Shown: one piece after another, positions 25,731 to 33,895 of the stretch
Layout of the letters: each line of letters opens with the position of its first letter
Position numbering within the stretch: position 1 is the first letter of the stretch
NCBI GenBank assembly: GCA_040397235.1
Contig: JBBAWH010000002.1
Coordinates: 186,001 to 250,000 of the forward strand
Direction: 5' to 3'
Length of the DNA: 64,000 nucleotides
From: Limnocylindrus sp040397235
GTDB taxonomy: Bacteria; Chloroflexota; Limnocylindria; Limnocylindrales; Limnocylindraceae
Position numbers and translations under genes: made by a program
The notes under the pieces: model-generated
Database searches by the model: none
What the model saw: only the letters and a program-made list of their open reading frames with translations
Told to the model about the DNA's origin: nothing

Positions 25731-26536
25731 CAGCGGGTGCCCCCCTGCTGTGCCGCGCGATCCTTCGCAGCGAGGCGATCAACGAGGCGCGTCATTGGGA
25801 TTGTGATGACCAGGAAGATCACCGCGGTCACCATGAGTGGCGTGAAGTTGAAGTTCGCCGACTTCAGGATCTGCGCCTGCTTGAAGGCTTCCACGACACC
25901 GAGAATTGAGACCAGCGCCGTGTCTTTCTGTAGGCCAATAAAGTCATTCAACAACGGTGGCACCACACGTCGCAGCGCCTGTGGCAGCACGACGTAGCGC
26001 AGCGCCTGGAAGCGTGTCAGGCCGAGCGCACGTGCGGCGCGCTCCTGCGATGGATGAATGGATTCAATGCCGGCGCGGTAGACCTCACTCACGTAGGCGC
26101 TGTAGATCAGCACCAATGTGACAAGTGCCCAGAAGAAGGGCTCCTTCGGCACGCCAGGGAGGCGCAGCGCAGGCACGCCGAAGCCGAGCACATAGATGAG
26201 CAAGATGCTGGGCACGCCACGGAAGAAGTCGGTGTAGATGGTCGCGAAAATCCGCAGCGGTGTGAAGGCTGGATTGGTGATCGATCGCGCCAGTGCAATC
26301 AGGAGCCCGAGCGGCAGGATGAGGATCTCCGCCAACACGAAGAGTTGGATGTTGATGGCGAATGCGCCAATCACATCCGGGAGGGAGGAGGAGAAGTAGG
26401 TTCCGTCGAAGAAGGCCTTCTGAACGAGTGGCCAGCTCGGCGATGAGCCGATGGAGATCGCGACGAGTGTCGCGACGGCGAGTGTGCTGATGACGGCGAC
26501 GAGGGTTCCCTTACGGGCCGACCTCGCCGCCGTCAT
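25730..26536 (-). CDS. Amino acid ABC transporter permease (HisM/GlnP type)
   Basis: 268-residue membrane subunit with about five helices. The conserved cytoplasmic EAA loop reads EVYRAGIESIHPSQERAARALGLTRFQALRYVVLPQALRRV, the exact layout for polar amino acid permeases (coupling helix contacting the ATPase). It ends with a helix and basic residues. As it is the only permease gene, the transporter would use a homodimer. It lies between the solute-binding protein gene (12 bases upstream) and the ATPase gene (one-base overlap). Confidence 0.94.
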   Translation of the reverse strand: MTAARSARKGTLVAVISTLAVATLVAISIGSSPSWPLVQKAFFDGTYFSSSLPDVIGAFAINIQLFVLAEILILPLGLLIALARSITNPAFTPLRIFATIYTDFFRGVPSILLIYVLGFGVPALRLPGVPKEPFFWALVTLVLIYSAYVSEVYRAGIESIHPSQERAARALGLTRFQALRYVVLPQALRRVVPPLLNDFIGLQKDTALVSILGVVEAFKQAQILKSANFNFTPLMVTAVIFLVITIPMTRLVDRLAAKDRAAQQGGTR

Positions 26537-26548
26537 CGTGCGATTCGC

Positions 26549-27469
26549 TTACTTCAGGACTGGCGCGCTCGCCTTGTCCGCGATCCACTCCGTGAGCAGT
26601 GCCGCAAACGTGCCGTCAGCCTTGAGGGCGTCGACAGCAGCCGAAACACACGCCGTGAGTGCTGAGCCCTTCTCGATCACGATGCCGAACTGCTCCTGTG
26701 CACCACCCTCTGAAGGGAGCTGCCCAACGATGATGCCGCCGGTGAGCTGTGCATCACGCATGTAGAACGCAGTTGGAACGTCGGTCACGATGCCGTCAAT
26801 AATGCCGCCATTCAGCGCAGCAACAGCCTCGTCGTTCGTGTTGAACACGGCGACTTCAGTGTCTGGCTTGATGACGTTATTAATCGCATCGAGGCTCGTC
26901 GTGCCGATCTGCGCGCCAAGCTTCGCCGTCTTCAGATCGGCAATGCTCGTTGCACCAGCAATTGGCGAACCCTCGATCGTCACCACACCCTGGGCAACGT
27001 CGTAATACCCGCTGCTGAAATCGATGGCCTCGGCGCGCTCCGCCTTGATCGAGACCTGATTCAGGAAGAGGTCAAAGTCCTTTGCGCCAGGCGCGAAGGA
27101 TGCATCGAAGGTGGTGTGAATCCACACAACCTCGTCTGCAGTGAATCCAAGCTTTGCGGCAACGGCGTATGCCACCGCGCCCTCATAGCCCTGACCCTTT
27201 GCTGGATCATTGTTGTAATCACCGACCCACACCGTGGCGCCCTCGTTACCACCCTGGAACCATGGGCTATACGCCGGGTTGTCGGTGGAGAGGGTGAGCT
27301 TCCCCGCGGTCTTCAGTGTCAACGTCTCTTTTGCGCATGAAGCGTCAACAGATGCTGATGGTGAAGCTGCGGTGCCGCCACAGGCGGCGAGGAGCATCGA
27401 CATCGCCATGACCACGACCGCCATACGTGTGGTCTGGCCAGTTGCGATGCGAGAGCGCGTTGTGCTCAT
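26549..27469 (-). CDS. Amino acid ABC transporter substrate-binding lipoprotein
   Basis: 306-residue family 3 solute-binding protein, anchored by a lipobox (SMLLAACGG). The mature domain shows the bac_3 landmarks GYEGAVAYAVAAKLGF, DLFLNQVSIKAERAEAIDFSSGYY (about two-thirds of the first lobe) and a second lobe with GAQIGTTSLDAINNV and EAVAALNGGIIDGIVTDVPTAF. Two in-frame ATGs stand close together. The one at 27469 is chosen because AGGAGG (27477-27482) is 7 bases from it but only one base from that at 27475. First gene of the importer operon. The exact amino acid is not predictable. Confidence 0.93.
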   Translation of the reverse strand: MSTTRSRIATGQTTRMAVVVMAMSMLLAACGGTAASPSASVDASCAKETLTLKTAGKLTLSTDNPAYSPWFQGGNEGATVWVGDYNNDPAKGQGYEGAVAYAVAAKLGFTADEVVWIHTTFDASFAPGAKDFDLFLNQVSIKAERAEAIDFSSGYYDVAQGVVTIEGSPIAGATSIADLKTAKLGAQIGTTSLDAINNVIKPDTEVAVFNTNDEAVAALNGGIIDGIVTDVPTAFYMRDAQLTGGIIVGQLPSEGGAQEQFGIVIEKGSALTACVSAAVDALKADGTFAALLTEWIADKASAPVLK

Positions 27470-27615
27470 ATCCATACCTCCTGTACAGCCGCTATTGGCG
27501 ACGACCTGACACAGCGTCAGTGCGACGGTGGGGCGGTGATCGGCGCGCGGCGCGCCGTCGACGTTGTGTCCCCACGAGCGGAAGGATAGCAGGGGGGTAG
27601 ACCCTTTCAGGGCAC

Positions 27616-28461
27616 CTACGCGCGGGTAATGACCACCGGTGTTCGGCGAACCGCACCATATCGTTCCGCCGCGCTGCCCCGATTGATCGCCAGGGCGAGC
27701 CGCCCAGCCGAATCGATGTAGCAAAGTGGCTCCGATTCAGGAACGTCACCAAAGCGGCTCGCCCAGACGGTCGTCAGCTGCTTATCGCCCACGCTGATCT
27801 TCAGCGGATCCCCAGAGGTCAGGGCACCGATCGACGCCTCAATCGCCTGGCGATCGCCCGTCAGCACCAGCGTGCCGAAGCCATCCACGATACGAACCGA
27901 TGTGTTCAGGACACCCGCGCCGATTTCGATCGGGAGCTTGGTCGCTGGAACGAGGTCGCTCGGGGAGATCGGCGTGCCGAGGTCGCCGAATGGGACCCCT
28001 GCGGCAAGATGCGCGGCCACTGGGGCAAAGAGGTCGCGGCCATGGAAGGTGTGTGAGCGGCTCGAGCCCCACCAGCGCTCGTCATCAAGGATCACCGCTG
28101 CCACCGCGCCGCCAAGTGCCGCTGCGGCAGGTAACAGGAGGCCGTTGTCTGGGCCGATCAGGGCGTCACCACGCCCACAACGAATGGCGATCGGGCGGCG
28201 CTGGGTGCCCACGCCCGGATCCACCACCGCCACATGGGCGCCGATCGGCAGGTGCACGAGCGACTCAACGAGCGCCTCGGCTCCCGCCTCCACGTCATAG
28301 GGGGGAATCGCGTGGGTGAGGTCGAGGGTACGGGCCTCCGGCGCAATGCCGAGCACCACGCCCGAAAGGACCCCGGCAGATGGGTCACGCAGCCCAAAGT
28401 CGGTCGTGAAGGTGACCAGCCGCGGCTGTGCGTGCAGTGGACCGAGTGAATCAAAGCTCAT
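27616..28461 (-). CDS. S-adenosyl-L-methionine hydroxide adenosyltransferase (DUF62 family)
   Basis: 281-residue enzyme of the family that includes SAM fluorinase/chlorinase, whose ordinary members hydrolyse SAM to adenosine and methionine. Seen: the N-terminal TFTTDFGLRDPSAGVLSGVVLGIAP (Asp of the adenosine site), LDLTHAIPPYDVEAGAEAL, HVAVVDPGVGTQRRPIAI and LIGPDNGLL, all family blocks, with the Asp-Arg-His type water-activating set in the first half. The chloride-loop insertion of halogenases is not apparent. Single gene with TACGCT 7 bases before its ATG. Confidence 0.92.
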   Translation of the reverse strand: MSFDSLGPLHAQPRLVTFTTDFGLRDPSAGVLSGVVLGIAPEARTLDLTHAIPPYDVEAGAEALVESLVHLPIGAHVAVVDPGVGTQRRPIAIRCGRGDALIGPDNGLLLPAAAALGGAVAAVILDDERWWGSSRSHTFHGRDLFAPVAAHLAAGVPFGDLGTPISPSDLVPATKLPIEIGAGVLNTSVRIVDGFGTLVLTGDRQAIEASIGALTSGDPLKISVGDKQLTTVWASRFGDVPESEPLCYIDSAGRLALAINRGSAAERYGAVRRTPVVITRA

Positions 28462-28468
28462 GCCCAGC

Positions 28469-28474
28469 AGCGTA
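28469..28474 (-). promoter_or_regulatory. -10 box of the SAM hydroxide adenosyltransferase gene (leaderless)
   Basis: TACGCT on the minus strand, 7 bases from ATG 28461. Confidence 0.45.
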
Positions 28475-28598
28475 GCCGAGATGGGACATTTGCTCTACGA
28501 AACTCCTTCACAAAACAGGGAAGGGGAGGGGATATTAGTTCCACGTAACTGGGCTAGCCAGGCTGCGCTTGCGGCCCCCAGTGATGGGAGGTTGAACC

Positions 28599-30044
28599 AT
28601 GCGCCGTCACGCATCACGAATCGCGACCCTCGCGCTCTCAGTCGCACTACTGCTGCCAGCCGCTTCACCCGCCGTAGCGGCAGAGAACCCAAACTATGTT
28701 GATGATGCGAGCCCGTGGGGCTCATGCTCGACGACGTACGGCTACTACAACTGTGATGGCATGCCCGATCAGCAGGAACTCGACTATTCAAATGATGATC
28801 TGGGCAGCGATGAACGACCTGGAAATTGGTACGACCTAGAAGGTGCCCTCACGCTCCGACCGTTTGTCGAGAGCCTCACCATTCAAAATGGTGCAACCAC
28901 AACGTCAATCATCTCTGCCGGTGACACAACGACCACACTTGGCAGCGGCGTGGGCAAGATTGGAGTCGTCCTCGCCCCGTTTAACCTGTGCGATAAAGAT
29001 CGGCTTCCATCGCCCCAAACAACTAACTGCTACGCCACGCCGAATCGCATCGGTGTCACGCTGGTCTATCGGAAGGGTTCAGGGCAGGTAGGGTACAACT
29101 TCACCAGCCCAAACGATGGGCAAAATCCGCACAACGATGTGACGCTAACAGATAATGAGGGGAATCCACTTACCATTGACGCTGATACCGAAGTGAATCT
29201 AAAGATTAACCTCAATTCCATTGGCAAATCACTGCGCTGGACCTGGATGAACGGGATCCCGTCATATTGGCGAACCACCGACCTCGGCCTCGACACGGCC
29301 TCTATTGAAGTTCATGCAAAGCTGGCATCAAGGCCAATCATTGACAGCAACGAAACCTACGACACGCATCTGTGCACCACAGTGCCGATCAGCGCATGTG
29401 CTGTCAACCGATCTAATAGTGATTGGCTGACGTTTGAAATGGTCTTCAGCCTTGACGCAACGATGTCGGCGGCGATGACTGGCGCACTCTTCGCCACTGA
29501 AGGGGCGATCATGGGCTCGGTCGAAGTGGCGAATGATCCAACCACAAATCTACCGATCTTGAAGTATGCGGCAGCATCAAGCCACTACCTGCACACAGGA
29601 ACCTCGGCAGGTGATGTGCCGTATGGAAAGAAGCACGCCGTGATTCCGGCAAGCGCACTCGTGCAACAGCTCGGCGTGCCGTCCTTTACGGATGGAACCG
29701 CCGTGCCTGCCGCTGCGACGCCATCGGCGCTATTCACAACTGTCCGCGAAGGCAGCTGCGGTACAGGCTGTTTTGACGGTGACACAACGTTTACCGAGTG
29801 GACGAGCGACGTCCAAGGCACAGACGGTGTGCTGATCGACATCGTGGGAATGACCTTTTCTGCTCCGAAGTTTAAGGTCGCGCCTAAGTCGGGTGCGCTG
29901 AAGGCACCGTCGGCCAAACTCTCAGGAAGTACCTACAAGATCACGGTCGCCAGCGGTAGTACGAGCACTTCAACAAGTACGGCGAACGGTACCTGCAAGA
30001 AGTACGGGTGCACGGTGAAGCTGTTCAAGGCCTCCACCTCATAG
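28599..30044 (+). CDS. Secreted protein of unknown function, frame continues past an amber stop
   Basis: 481-residue exported protein I do not recognise. Signal peptide RRHASRIATLALSVALLLPAASPAVAA, then a Thr/Asn/Ser-rich, probably beta-structured body with several cysteine pairs (WGSCSTTYGYYNCDG near 46-60, PLCTTVP and ISACAVN, GSCGTGCFDGD, TCKKYGC). The composition is typical of a surface or extracellular binding protein. GGGAGG lies 9 bases before the ATG. The TAG at 30042-30044 is followed in the same frame by 64 further sense codons up to TAA 30237-30239, in a style matching the rest of the protein (see separate entry). The gene may therefore be broken, misread or read through. Confidence 0.8.
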   Translation: MRRHASRIATLALSVALLLPAASPAVAAENPNYVDDASPWGSCSTTYGYYNCDGMPDQQELDYSNDDLGSDERPGNWYDLEGALTLRPFVESLTIQNGATTTSIISAGDTTTTLGSGVGKIGVVLAPFNLCDKDRLPSPQTTNCYATPNRIGVTLVYRKGSGQVGYNFTSPNDGQNPHNDVTLTDNEGNPLTIDADTEVNLKINLNSIGKSLRWTWMNGIPSYWRTTDLGLDTASIEVHAKLASRPIIDSNETYDTHLCTTVPISACAVNRSNSDWLTFEMVFSLDATMSAAMTGALFATEGAIMGSVEVANDPTTNLPILKYAAASSHYLHTGTSAGDVPYGKKHAVIPASALVQQLGVPSFTDGTAVPAAATPSALFTTVREGSCGTGCFDGDTTFTEWTSDVQGTDGVLIDIVGMTFSAPKFKVAPKSGALKAPSAKLSGSTYKITVASGSTSTSTSTANGTCKKYGCTVKLFKASTS

Positions 30045-30239
30045 GTATCCAGTGCACTCACCTATATCGGCGTGAAGACGTCGGCGAAGGGGAGCAACGT
30101 GAGTCTCTACTTCACCGTAACGAAGAAAACGACGGGGAGTACAGCGGGGAAGGTGCAGCGCGGCACCCGCTACATCGTCGTCGTCACTCGCAAAGATACC
30201 GGCGCTCTGGTCTCCTCGGCGCCAGTCACTCTTCCGTAA
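30045..30239 (+). other. In-frame 64-codon continuation after the amber stop
   Basis: Directly after the TAG at 30042 the same frame stays open and reads VSSALTYIGVKTSAKG, SLYFTVTKKTTG and GTRYIVVVTRKDTGAL before TAA. It has beta-strand-like alternation and the same Thr/Ser/Lys bias as the gene's 3' end, so it looks like the true C-terminus. Either a recent nonsense mutation, a base error or stop-codon readthrough separates it from the main part. Confidence 0.6.
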
Positions 30240-30260
30240 CGCGCTGAGCGCCCGCTGGGT

Positions 30261-30719
30261 TCACCCCCAGCGGGCAAGCTCCGCCTTGAGGTTGAGCGGC
30301 TGCACCACCGAGTGTTCTGCGTACTCGCCCCACGACGCGGCCGGCACCTGCCACATGATCTCGAACTCGTTACCGTCTGTTTCTGCGCCACAGAGGCTCT
30401 TGCTAACTTCGTGATCACTCGCACCAGAGAGGGCACCAAGTTTGCCAAGCGCTTGCGCTGCGGCGGCGAGGTCGCGCATCGTCGGCACCTCCCATGCCAG
30501 GTGGTAGAGACCAGTCCCACCGCGCGGTGGGCGTGACGCGTCTAGCCCAACTTCGAAGAGGCCACGGTCGTGATGGTTTGTGGTGGTTGCCGAGCGCATG
30601 AAGATGGCCCTCCCGCCGAACTCCTCGCTCACCTCAACAAAGCCGAACGCCCGCGTGTAAAACGTAGAGGCGGCCTTGGCGCTGCGAACGAAGAGGACGG
30701 CGTGATTGAGGCGTGAGAT
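30261..30719 (-). CDS. VOC (glyoxalase/dioxygenase-like) family protein, start codon unclear
   Basis: About 153 residues of a vicinal oxygen chelate domain: LNHAVLFVRSAKAASTFYTRAFGFVEV (first beta-alpha-beta unit) then GLYHLAWEVPTMRDLAAAAQALGKLGA and GNEFEIMWQVP (second unit, with H and E metal ligands). The homology begins at about base 30719, where the codon is ATC. No ATG, GTG or TTG occurs in this frame between the first GTG (30632, too short, it would drop the first strand) and well inside the preceding gene. The start given is therefore the beginning of homology, not a proven start. Third gene of the LUD-DUF6069-VOC unit. Substrate unknown. Confidence 0.7.
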   Translation of the reverse strand: MSRLNHAVLFVRSAKAASTFYTRAFGFVEVSEEFGGRAIFMRSATTTNHHDRGLFEVGLDASRPPRGGTGLYHLAWEVPTMRDLAAAAQALGKLGALSGASDHEVSKSLCGAETDGNEFEIMWQVPAASWGEYAEHSVVQPLNLKAELARWG

Positions 30720-30730
30720 GCCAAAGGAAC

Positions 30731-31141
30731 TTACGCACTGAACTCTTTGGCAACCGTGCGCTGTACCGCCAAGTATGTCGTGAAATGCATCACACCGTAG
30801 ATCAACGCGATCCCCTCCTTAAACGAGAGGAGCAGCTCGTTAGTCGGATCAATCGGTGATACCGGGATCACACCAATTGCTAGAGCGATTGGCGAGCCGA
30901 GTGACATCAGCAAAACCATAAGTGCGGCGCGATCCCACAGGTACCGGCGCCATGCGCCGACAAAGATCCGCGCCACAAGGCCAGCCGCTGCAACGCCGCC
31001 AGACGATGCGAAAGCGACACCCGCCACTGTTGGGATCGTGTCAGCGATTGACGGCACGACACCCGCGATCGACGCTACTGCCCAGAGGGCGAAGTTGACG
31101 ATGACCGCGAGTGCCGCGCCGCGATTCACTGCCCTGAGCAT
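30731..31141 (-). CDS. DUF6069-like four-helix membrane protein
   Basis: 136-residue protein with four predicted membrane helices (about 9-29, 42-62, 73-96, 107-126) and short polar loops, resembling the uncharacterised DUF6069 family. The family name is from memory of its shape and wording rather than a diagnostic motif. Its ATG overlaps the LUD gene's TAA by one base (TAATG), and the VOC gene follows at once, so it belongs to the MarR-flanked operon. No function is known. Confidence 0.75.
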   Translation of the reverse strand: MLRAVNRGAALAVIVNFALWAVASIAGVVPSIADTIPTVAGVAFASSGGVAAAGLVARIFVGAWRRYLWDRAALMVLLMSLGSPIALAIGVIPVSPIDPTNELLLSFKEGIALIYGVMHFTTYLAVQRTVAKEFSA

Positions 31142-31752
31142 TAGTAGCCGAGCTCCTCGGCAACAATCACCACGTCAATGCGACCTGGAAACTCGCCATG
31201 GAGTGTCAGCGTCTTGTTGATCGCGCTGTTCACGCCATAGGCGGCCTGTGCACGCGTATCTTCAAGCGGCAGGGTGTAGGTGGCGATGCGCTCCGTTGCC
31301 TCAGCAAGATCCTTCACGATCTTCTGTGCACCAACCACGAAGACCACGTGGCCTGCGCCGTAGGCGTACGAGGGGAGCTGCGAGCCGGTCGCCGAGGCAA
31401 TCATCAGTTCGCCCGTTTCGGTGACGGCGTGCACGCTGCCAACGGCGAACGCTGGAGCCGAACCAATAGCGCGCATCTCAGCGCTCTGGGTGTTTCGATC
31501 AAGCCCGTACATCTTGTCGCGCAGGCTCTTGTATGGAGCGGCATTCAGCGCTTCGGTAAGACCGGTCGCGTCGAGCGTTGCCGAGGTGAAGGTGAAGACC
31601 TCAGACCCTGCTGGGATCAAGGCGAGGACGGCAGCTTTGGCAGCAGCGCCGTCGGCGACCACTGTGGCGGAGAAGCCGTGCTTGTTGAGCGCCGCTACGG
31701 CGCGATCGATATTGGCGGCGTCGGCCACCTGCTTAAAACGTGCTGCTGACAT
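31141..31752 (-). CDS. LUD domain protein (LutC/YkgG-like)
   Basis: 203-residue LUD-domain protein (formerly DUF162). Blocks seen: AALNKHGFSATVVADGAAAKAAVLALIPAGSEVFTFTSATLDATGL, RAIGSAPAFAVGSVHAVTETGELMIASATGSQLPSYAYGAGHVVFVVGAQKIV, the core of LUD proteins, and the C-terminal TLHGEFPGRIDVVIV. In lactate-utilisation operons LutC works beside the iron-sulfur proteins LutA and LutB. Here those partners are missing, as in many stand-alone LUD proteins of unknown role. First gene of a unit with DUF6069 and VOC genes, divergent from a MarR regulator. AAGGGGG precedes its ATG, and a -35/-10 pair is at 31808-31836. Confidence 0.9.
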   Translation of the reverse strand: MSAARFKQVADAANIDRAVAALNKHGFSATVVADGAAAKAAVLALIPAGSEVFTFTSATLDATGLTEALNAAPYKSLRDKMYGLDRNTQSAEMRAIGSAPAFAVGSVHAVTETGELMIASATGSQLPSYAYGAGHVVFVVGAQKIVKDLAEATERIATYTLPLEDTRAQAAYGVNSAINKTLTLHGEFPGRIDVVIVAEELGY

Positions 31753-31796
31753 CGTGGACCCCCTTCATATCTACTCCTGTGCGAACGCTCAGGTAG

Positions 31797-31856
31797 TTGC
31801 AGACGCAAATATACTACTTGACTGAAATGATTGCAAGTGCAACTATTGCAAGCAAT
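31797..31856. promoter_or_regulatory. Three TTGC/GCAA palindromes between the LUD operon and the MarR gene
   Basis: TTGC-AGAC-GCAA at 31797-31808, TTGC-AAGT-GCAA at 31831-31842, and ATTGC-AA-GCAAT at 31845-31856, the last touching the MarR ATG (31855). The first two have identical arms and spacing, 34 bases apart. They cover the predicted LUD promoter and the MarR start, the usual arrangement for an autoregulating MarR repressor. Confidence 0.6.
31808..31836 (-). promoter_or_regulatory. Promoter of the LUD operon
   Basis: On the minus strand: TTGCAA (31836-31831), 17 bases, TATATT (31813-31808). The -35 lies inside the second palindrome and the -10 overlaps the edge of the first, so a bound repressor would block it. 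Confidence 0.55.
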
Positions 31857-32388
31857 GGCAACAACAAGCGATCCGGTCAGCAACGAAATTACCGCACTCT
31901 CTGCAGTGCTCGGTACCGACGCGTCGAAACTACTTGACCCAAAGGTCGCCCGCGCCTGGATCGCCCTTCTCACCGCCTATGGCCGAGTGACGCGCGCCCT
32001 CTCCTCAGAACTGATGGACTCGTCAGGCATGAGCCTCGCCGACTTTGATGTGCTGGCGCAGCTCGTGCGATCCGAGGACTACCGGCTCCGTATGAGCGAA
32101 CTGGCAGACGCCGTGCTGATTTCAAAGAGCGGACTCACACGACGTATTGACCGACTCGCCGTGAATGGCTGGGTGACACGACGCCGCTGCACCGAAGATG
32201 GTCGGGTGCATTGGGCGACCCTTACGCCGCTCGGCGTGCGAACGTTCAAGGCCGTTGCGCCCGCGCACCTCGCCGCCGTCGCCGAGCGCTTTGGCGGCGC
32301 GCTGCCGGCGAGTGAGATGGAGCGACTGACGCGCGACCTACTAAAGATTGCCGCAAAGAACAGCGATCGCACGCGCGACGCGACCTAG
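31855..32388 (+). CDS. MarR family transcriptional regulator
   Basis: 177-residue winged-helix regulator. The dimerisation helices flank the DNA-binding part: GMSLADFDVLAQLVRSEDYRLRMSELADAVLISKSGLTRRIDRLAVNGWVTRRRCTEDGRVHWATLTPLGVRTF, with recognition helix SKSGLTRRIDRL and the wing after RRRCTEDGR. MarR proteins repress divergent genes until a small phenolic or oxidant signal binds. The ATG at 31855 is preferred to an upstream TTG (31831), which would code through the operator. Divergent from the LUD operon with operator-like palindromes between, so it very likely controls that operon and itself. Confidence 0.92.
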   Translation: MATTSDPVSNEITALSAVLGTDASKLLDPKVARAWIALLTAYGRVTRALSSELMDSSGMSLADFDVLAQLVRSEDYRLRMSELADAVLISKSGLTRRIDRLAVNGWVTRRRCTEDGRVHWATLTPLGVRTFKAVAPAHLAAVAERFGGALPASEMERLTRDLLKIAAKNSDRTRDAT

Positions 32389-32401
32389 CGAGATCTCTTG
32401 A

Positions 32402-32848
32402 TCAGGCGCTGATTGCGGCGCGCACCTGGCGCTGGATCCGTGCGAGCAGCCCCGTTGCGCCGCGCATGCGAAGTGGCGAGACTAACTCCGTCAGGCCCAG
32501 CTGGAGTGGAGCAGCGGCCGGCACGGCGAGAATCTCTTCTGGTGTAAGGCCGCTAAGGCCGAGCTGCATGATGCATGCAAACGCCCGGGTAGTTGGCGAC
32601 TCTTGCGGTGCCGTCGCATGGATCCGCACGCTGTCACCGACCACCTCCGCGATCGCAAAGAGCGGCGACTGGCACTCTTCAACGCGTTCCATCAGGTTGG
32701 TTTGCGACGCGTACGGTTCTGGAAGTGGCTTCAACCGATCTGCATACTCGAGCAGCAGCTCGAGGCGCATCTCGCGAGGCGTGTCGGCAAAGTCGGCAGC
32801 GACCGCAGCGAGTCCGGGTGGAAGCTGTGCTGCGGCCGCGTCCGACAT
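32402..32848 (-). CDS. sufE: SufE family cysteine desulfuration protein
   Basis: 148-residue SufE-like protein that takes persulfide sulfur from a cysteine desulfurase for iron-sulfur cluster assembly. The landmark is RVEECQSPLFA with the sulfur-accepting cysteine at residue 59, preceded by REMRLELLLEYADRLKPLP. The C-terminal half reads LGLSGLTPEEILAVPA, as usual. No sufS is in the window. Directly downstream of a sulfurtransferase gene (15 bases), so the two sulfur-handling proteins are co-transcribed. Confidence 0.92.
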   Translation of the reverse strand: MSDAAAAQLPPGLAAVAADFADTPREMRLELLLEYADRLKPLPEPYASQTNLMERVEECQSPLFAIAEVVGDSVRIHATAPQESPTTRAFACIMQLGLSGLTPEEILAVPAAAPLQLGLTELVSPLRMRGATGLLARIQRQVRAAISA

Positions 32849-32863
32849 GTGTGTGCGCGGCGC

Positions 32864-33751
32864 CTATTCGGCGCCGACGGCGATCGGAAGTCGAACGGCG
32901 TTGCCCCACTCCGACCACGACCCGTCGTAGTTGCGGACGTTCTTGAAGCCGAGCAGGTAGGTGAGCACAAACCAGGTGTGGCTCGACCGCTCACCAATTC
33001 GGCAGTAGGCGATGACGTCGTCGTCCGCCGCAAGGCCCTTTTCACCCTCATAAATGGCGCGAAGGTCGGCGACCCCCTTGAATGTGCCGTCGTCATTGGC
33101 GGCTCGCTTCCACGGGACAGACTTCGCTCCTGGGATGTGGCCACCACGGAGCGTCCCCTCCTGTGGGTAGTCGGGCATGTGCGTCAGCTCGCCACTGAAT
33201 TCCTGTGGTGAACGGACGTCCACCATGCAGCCCTTGGCGCCGACGTGCTCGATCACCTGTTCGCGGTAGGCACGAAGATCACTGTCGTTTCGCGGAGAGA
33301 GCGGGTAGCTTGTGGCCGCGTGCGTCGGCACAACCTTGGTCATCTCGCGACCCTCCGCCTCCCACTTCTGGCGACCGCCATCAAGAAGGCGCACATCGGT
33401 GTGGCCGAAGAGGCGGAAGACCCAGAGGGCGTAGGCGGCCCACCAGTTTGACTTGTCGCCGTAGAAGACTACGGTGGTGTCGCGGCCGATCCCCTTGCGT
33501 GACATCAGCGCCGCAAAGTCTTCAGGTCCGACATAGTCGCGAGACACGGGGTCATTCAGGTCGGTGTGCCAGTCCACCTTGACGCTCCCCGGAATGTGCC
33601 CCGTTTCGTAGAGGAGCGTGTCTTCGTCTGACTCCACCACAACCAGCCCTGGTGTGTTCAGGTTGGCGGCAAGCCATTCAGTTGAGACGAGTGCGCCTGG
33701 AGTGGCGTACTCCTGGAACTTTGGCGTTGGATCGAGAGGTACCTTGCTCAT
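32864..33751 (-). CDS. Thiosulfate/3-mercaptopyruvate sulfurtransferase (tandem rhodanese)
   Basis: 295-residue protein with two rhodanese domains. The N-terminal one is structural (FYGDKSNWWAAYALWVFRLFG where the catalytic loop would be). The C-terminal one holds the active-site loop CRIGERSS with Cys250, plus MVDVRSPQEFSG and RGGHIPGAKSVPW. The CRxGxRS loop fits thiosulfate sulfurtransferases. Start set at ATG 33751, which has AAGGAG at about 7 bases. An in-frame ATG at 33769 has no ribosome site. Co-transcribed with sufE. Confidence 0.93.
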   Translation of the reverse strand: MSKVPLDPTPKFQEYATPGALVSTEWLAANLNTPGLVVVESDEDTLLYETGHIPGSVKVDWHTDLNDPVSRDYVGPEDFAALMSRKGIGRDTTVVFYGDKSNWWAAYALWVFRLFGHTDVRLLDGGRQKWEAEGREMTKVVPTHAATSYPLSPRNDSDLRAYREQVIEHVGAKGCMVDVRSPQEFSGELTHMPDYPQEGTLRGGHIPGAKSVPWKRAANDDGTFKGVADLRAIYEGEKGLAADDDVIAYCRIGERSSHTWFVLTYLLGFKNVRNYDGSWSEWGNAVRLPIAVGAE

Positions 33752-33895
33752 TTTGCTCTCCTTATTCATTGATGGGTTTCATGTTCAATCTGCGTTGGCA
33801 CAATGCGAGCGTCAACAGATCGACGGCTCACCCTCGAGTGCGCGGAGCTGCATGCTAGTCATAGGAACACGATACCAGAGCCGGCCCTGGACTCG

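Noticed and set aside
27616..28461. SAM-dependent halogenase
   Set aside because: The family is right, but no halogenase-type insertion is apparent and ordinary hydrolases are far more common.
30261..30632. Short VOC protein starting at GTG 30632
   Set aside because: It would lack the first beta-alpha-beta unit that is encoded in the same open frame directly upstream.
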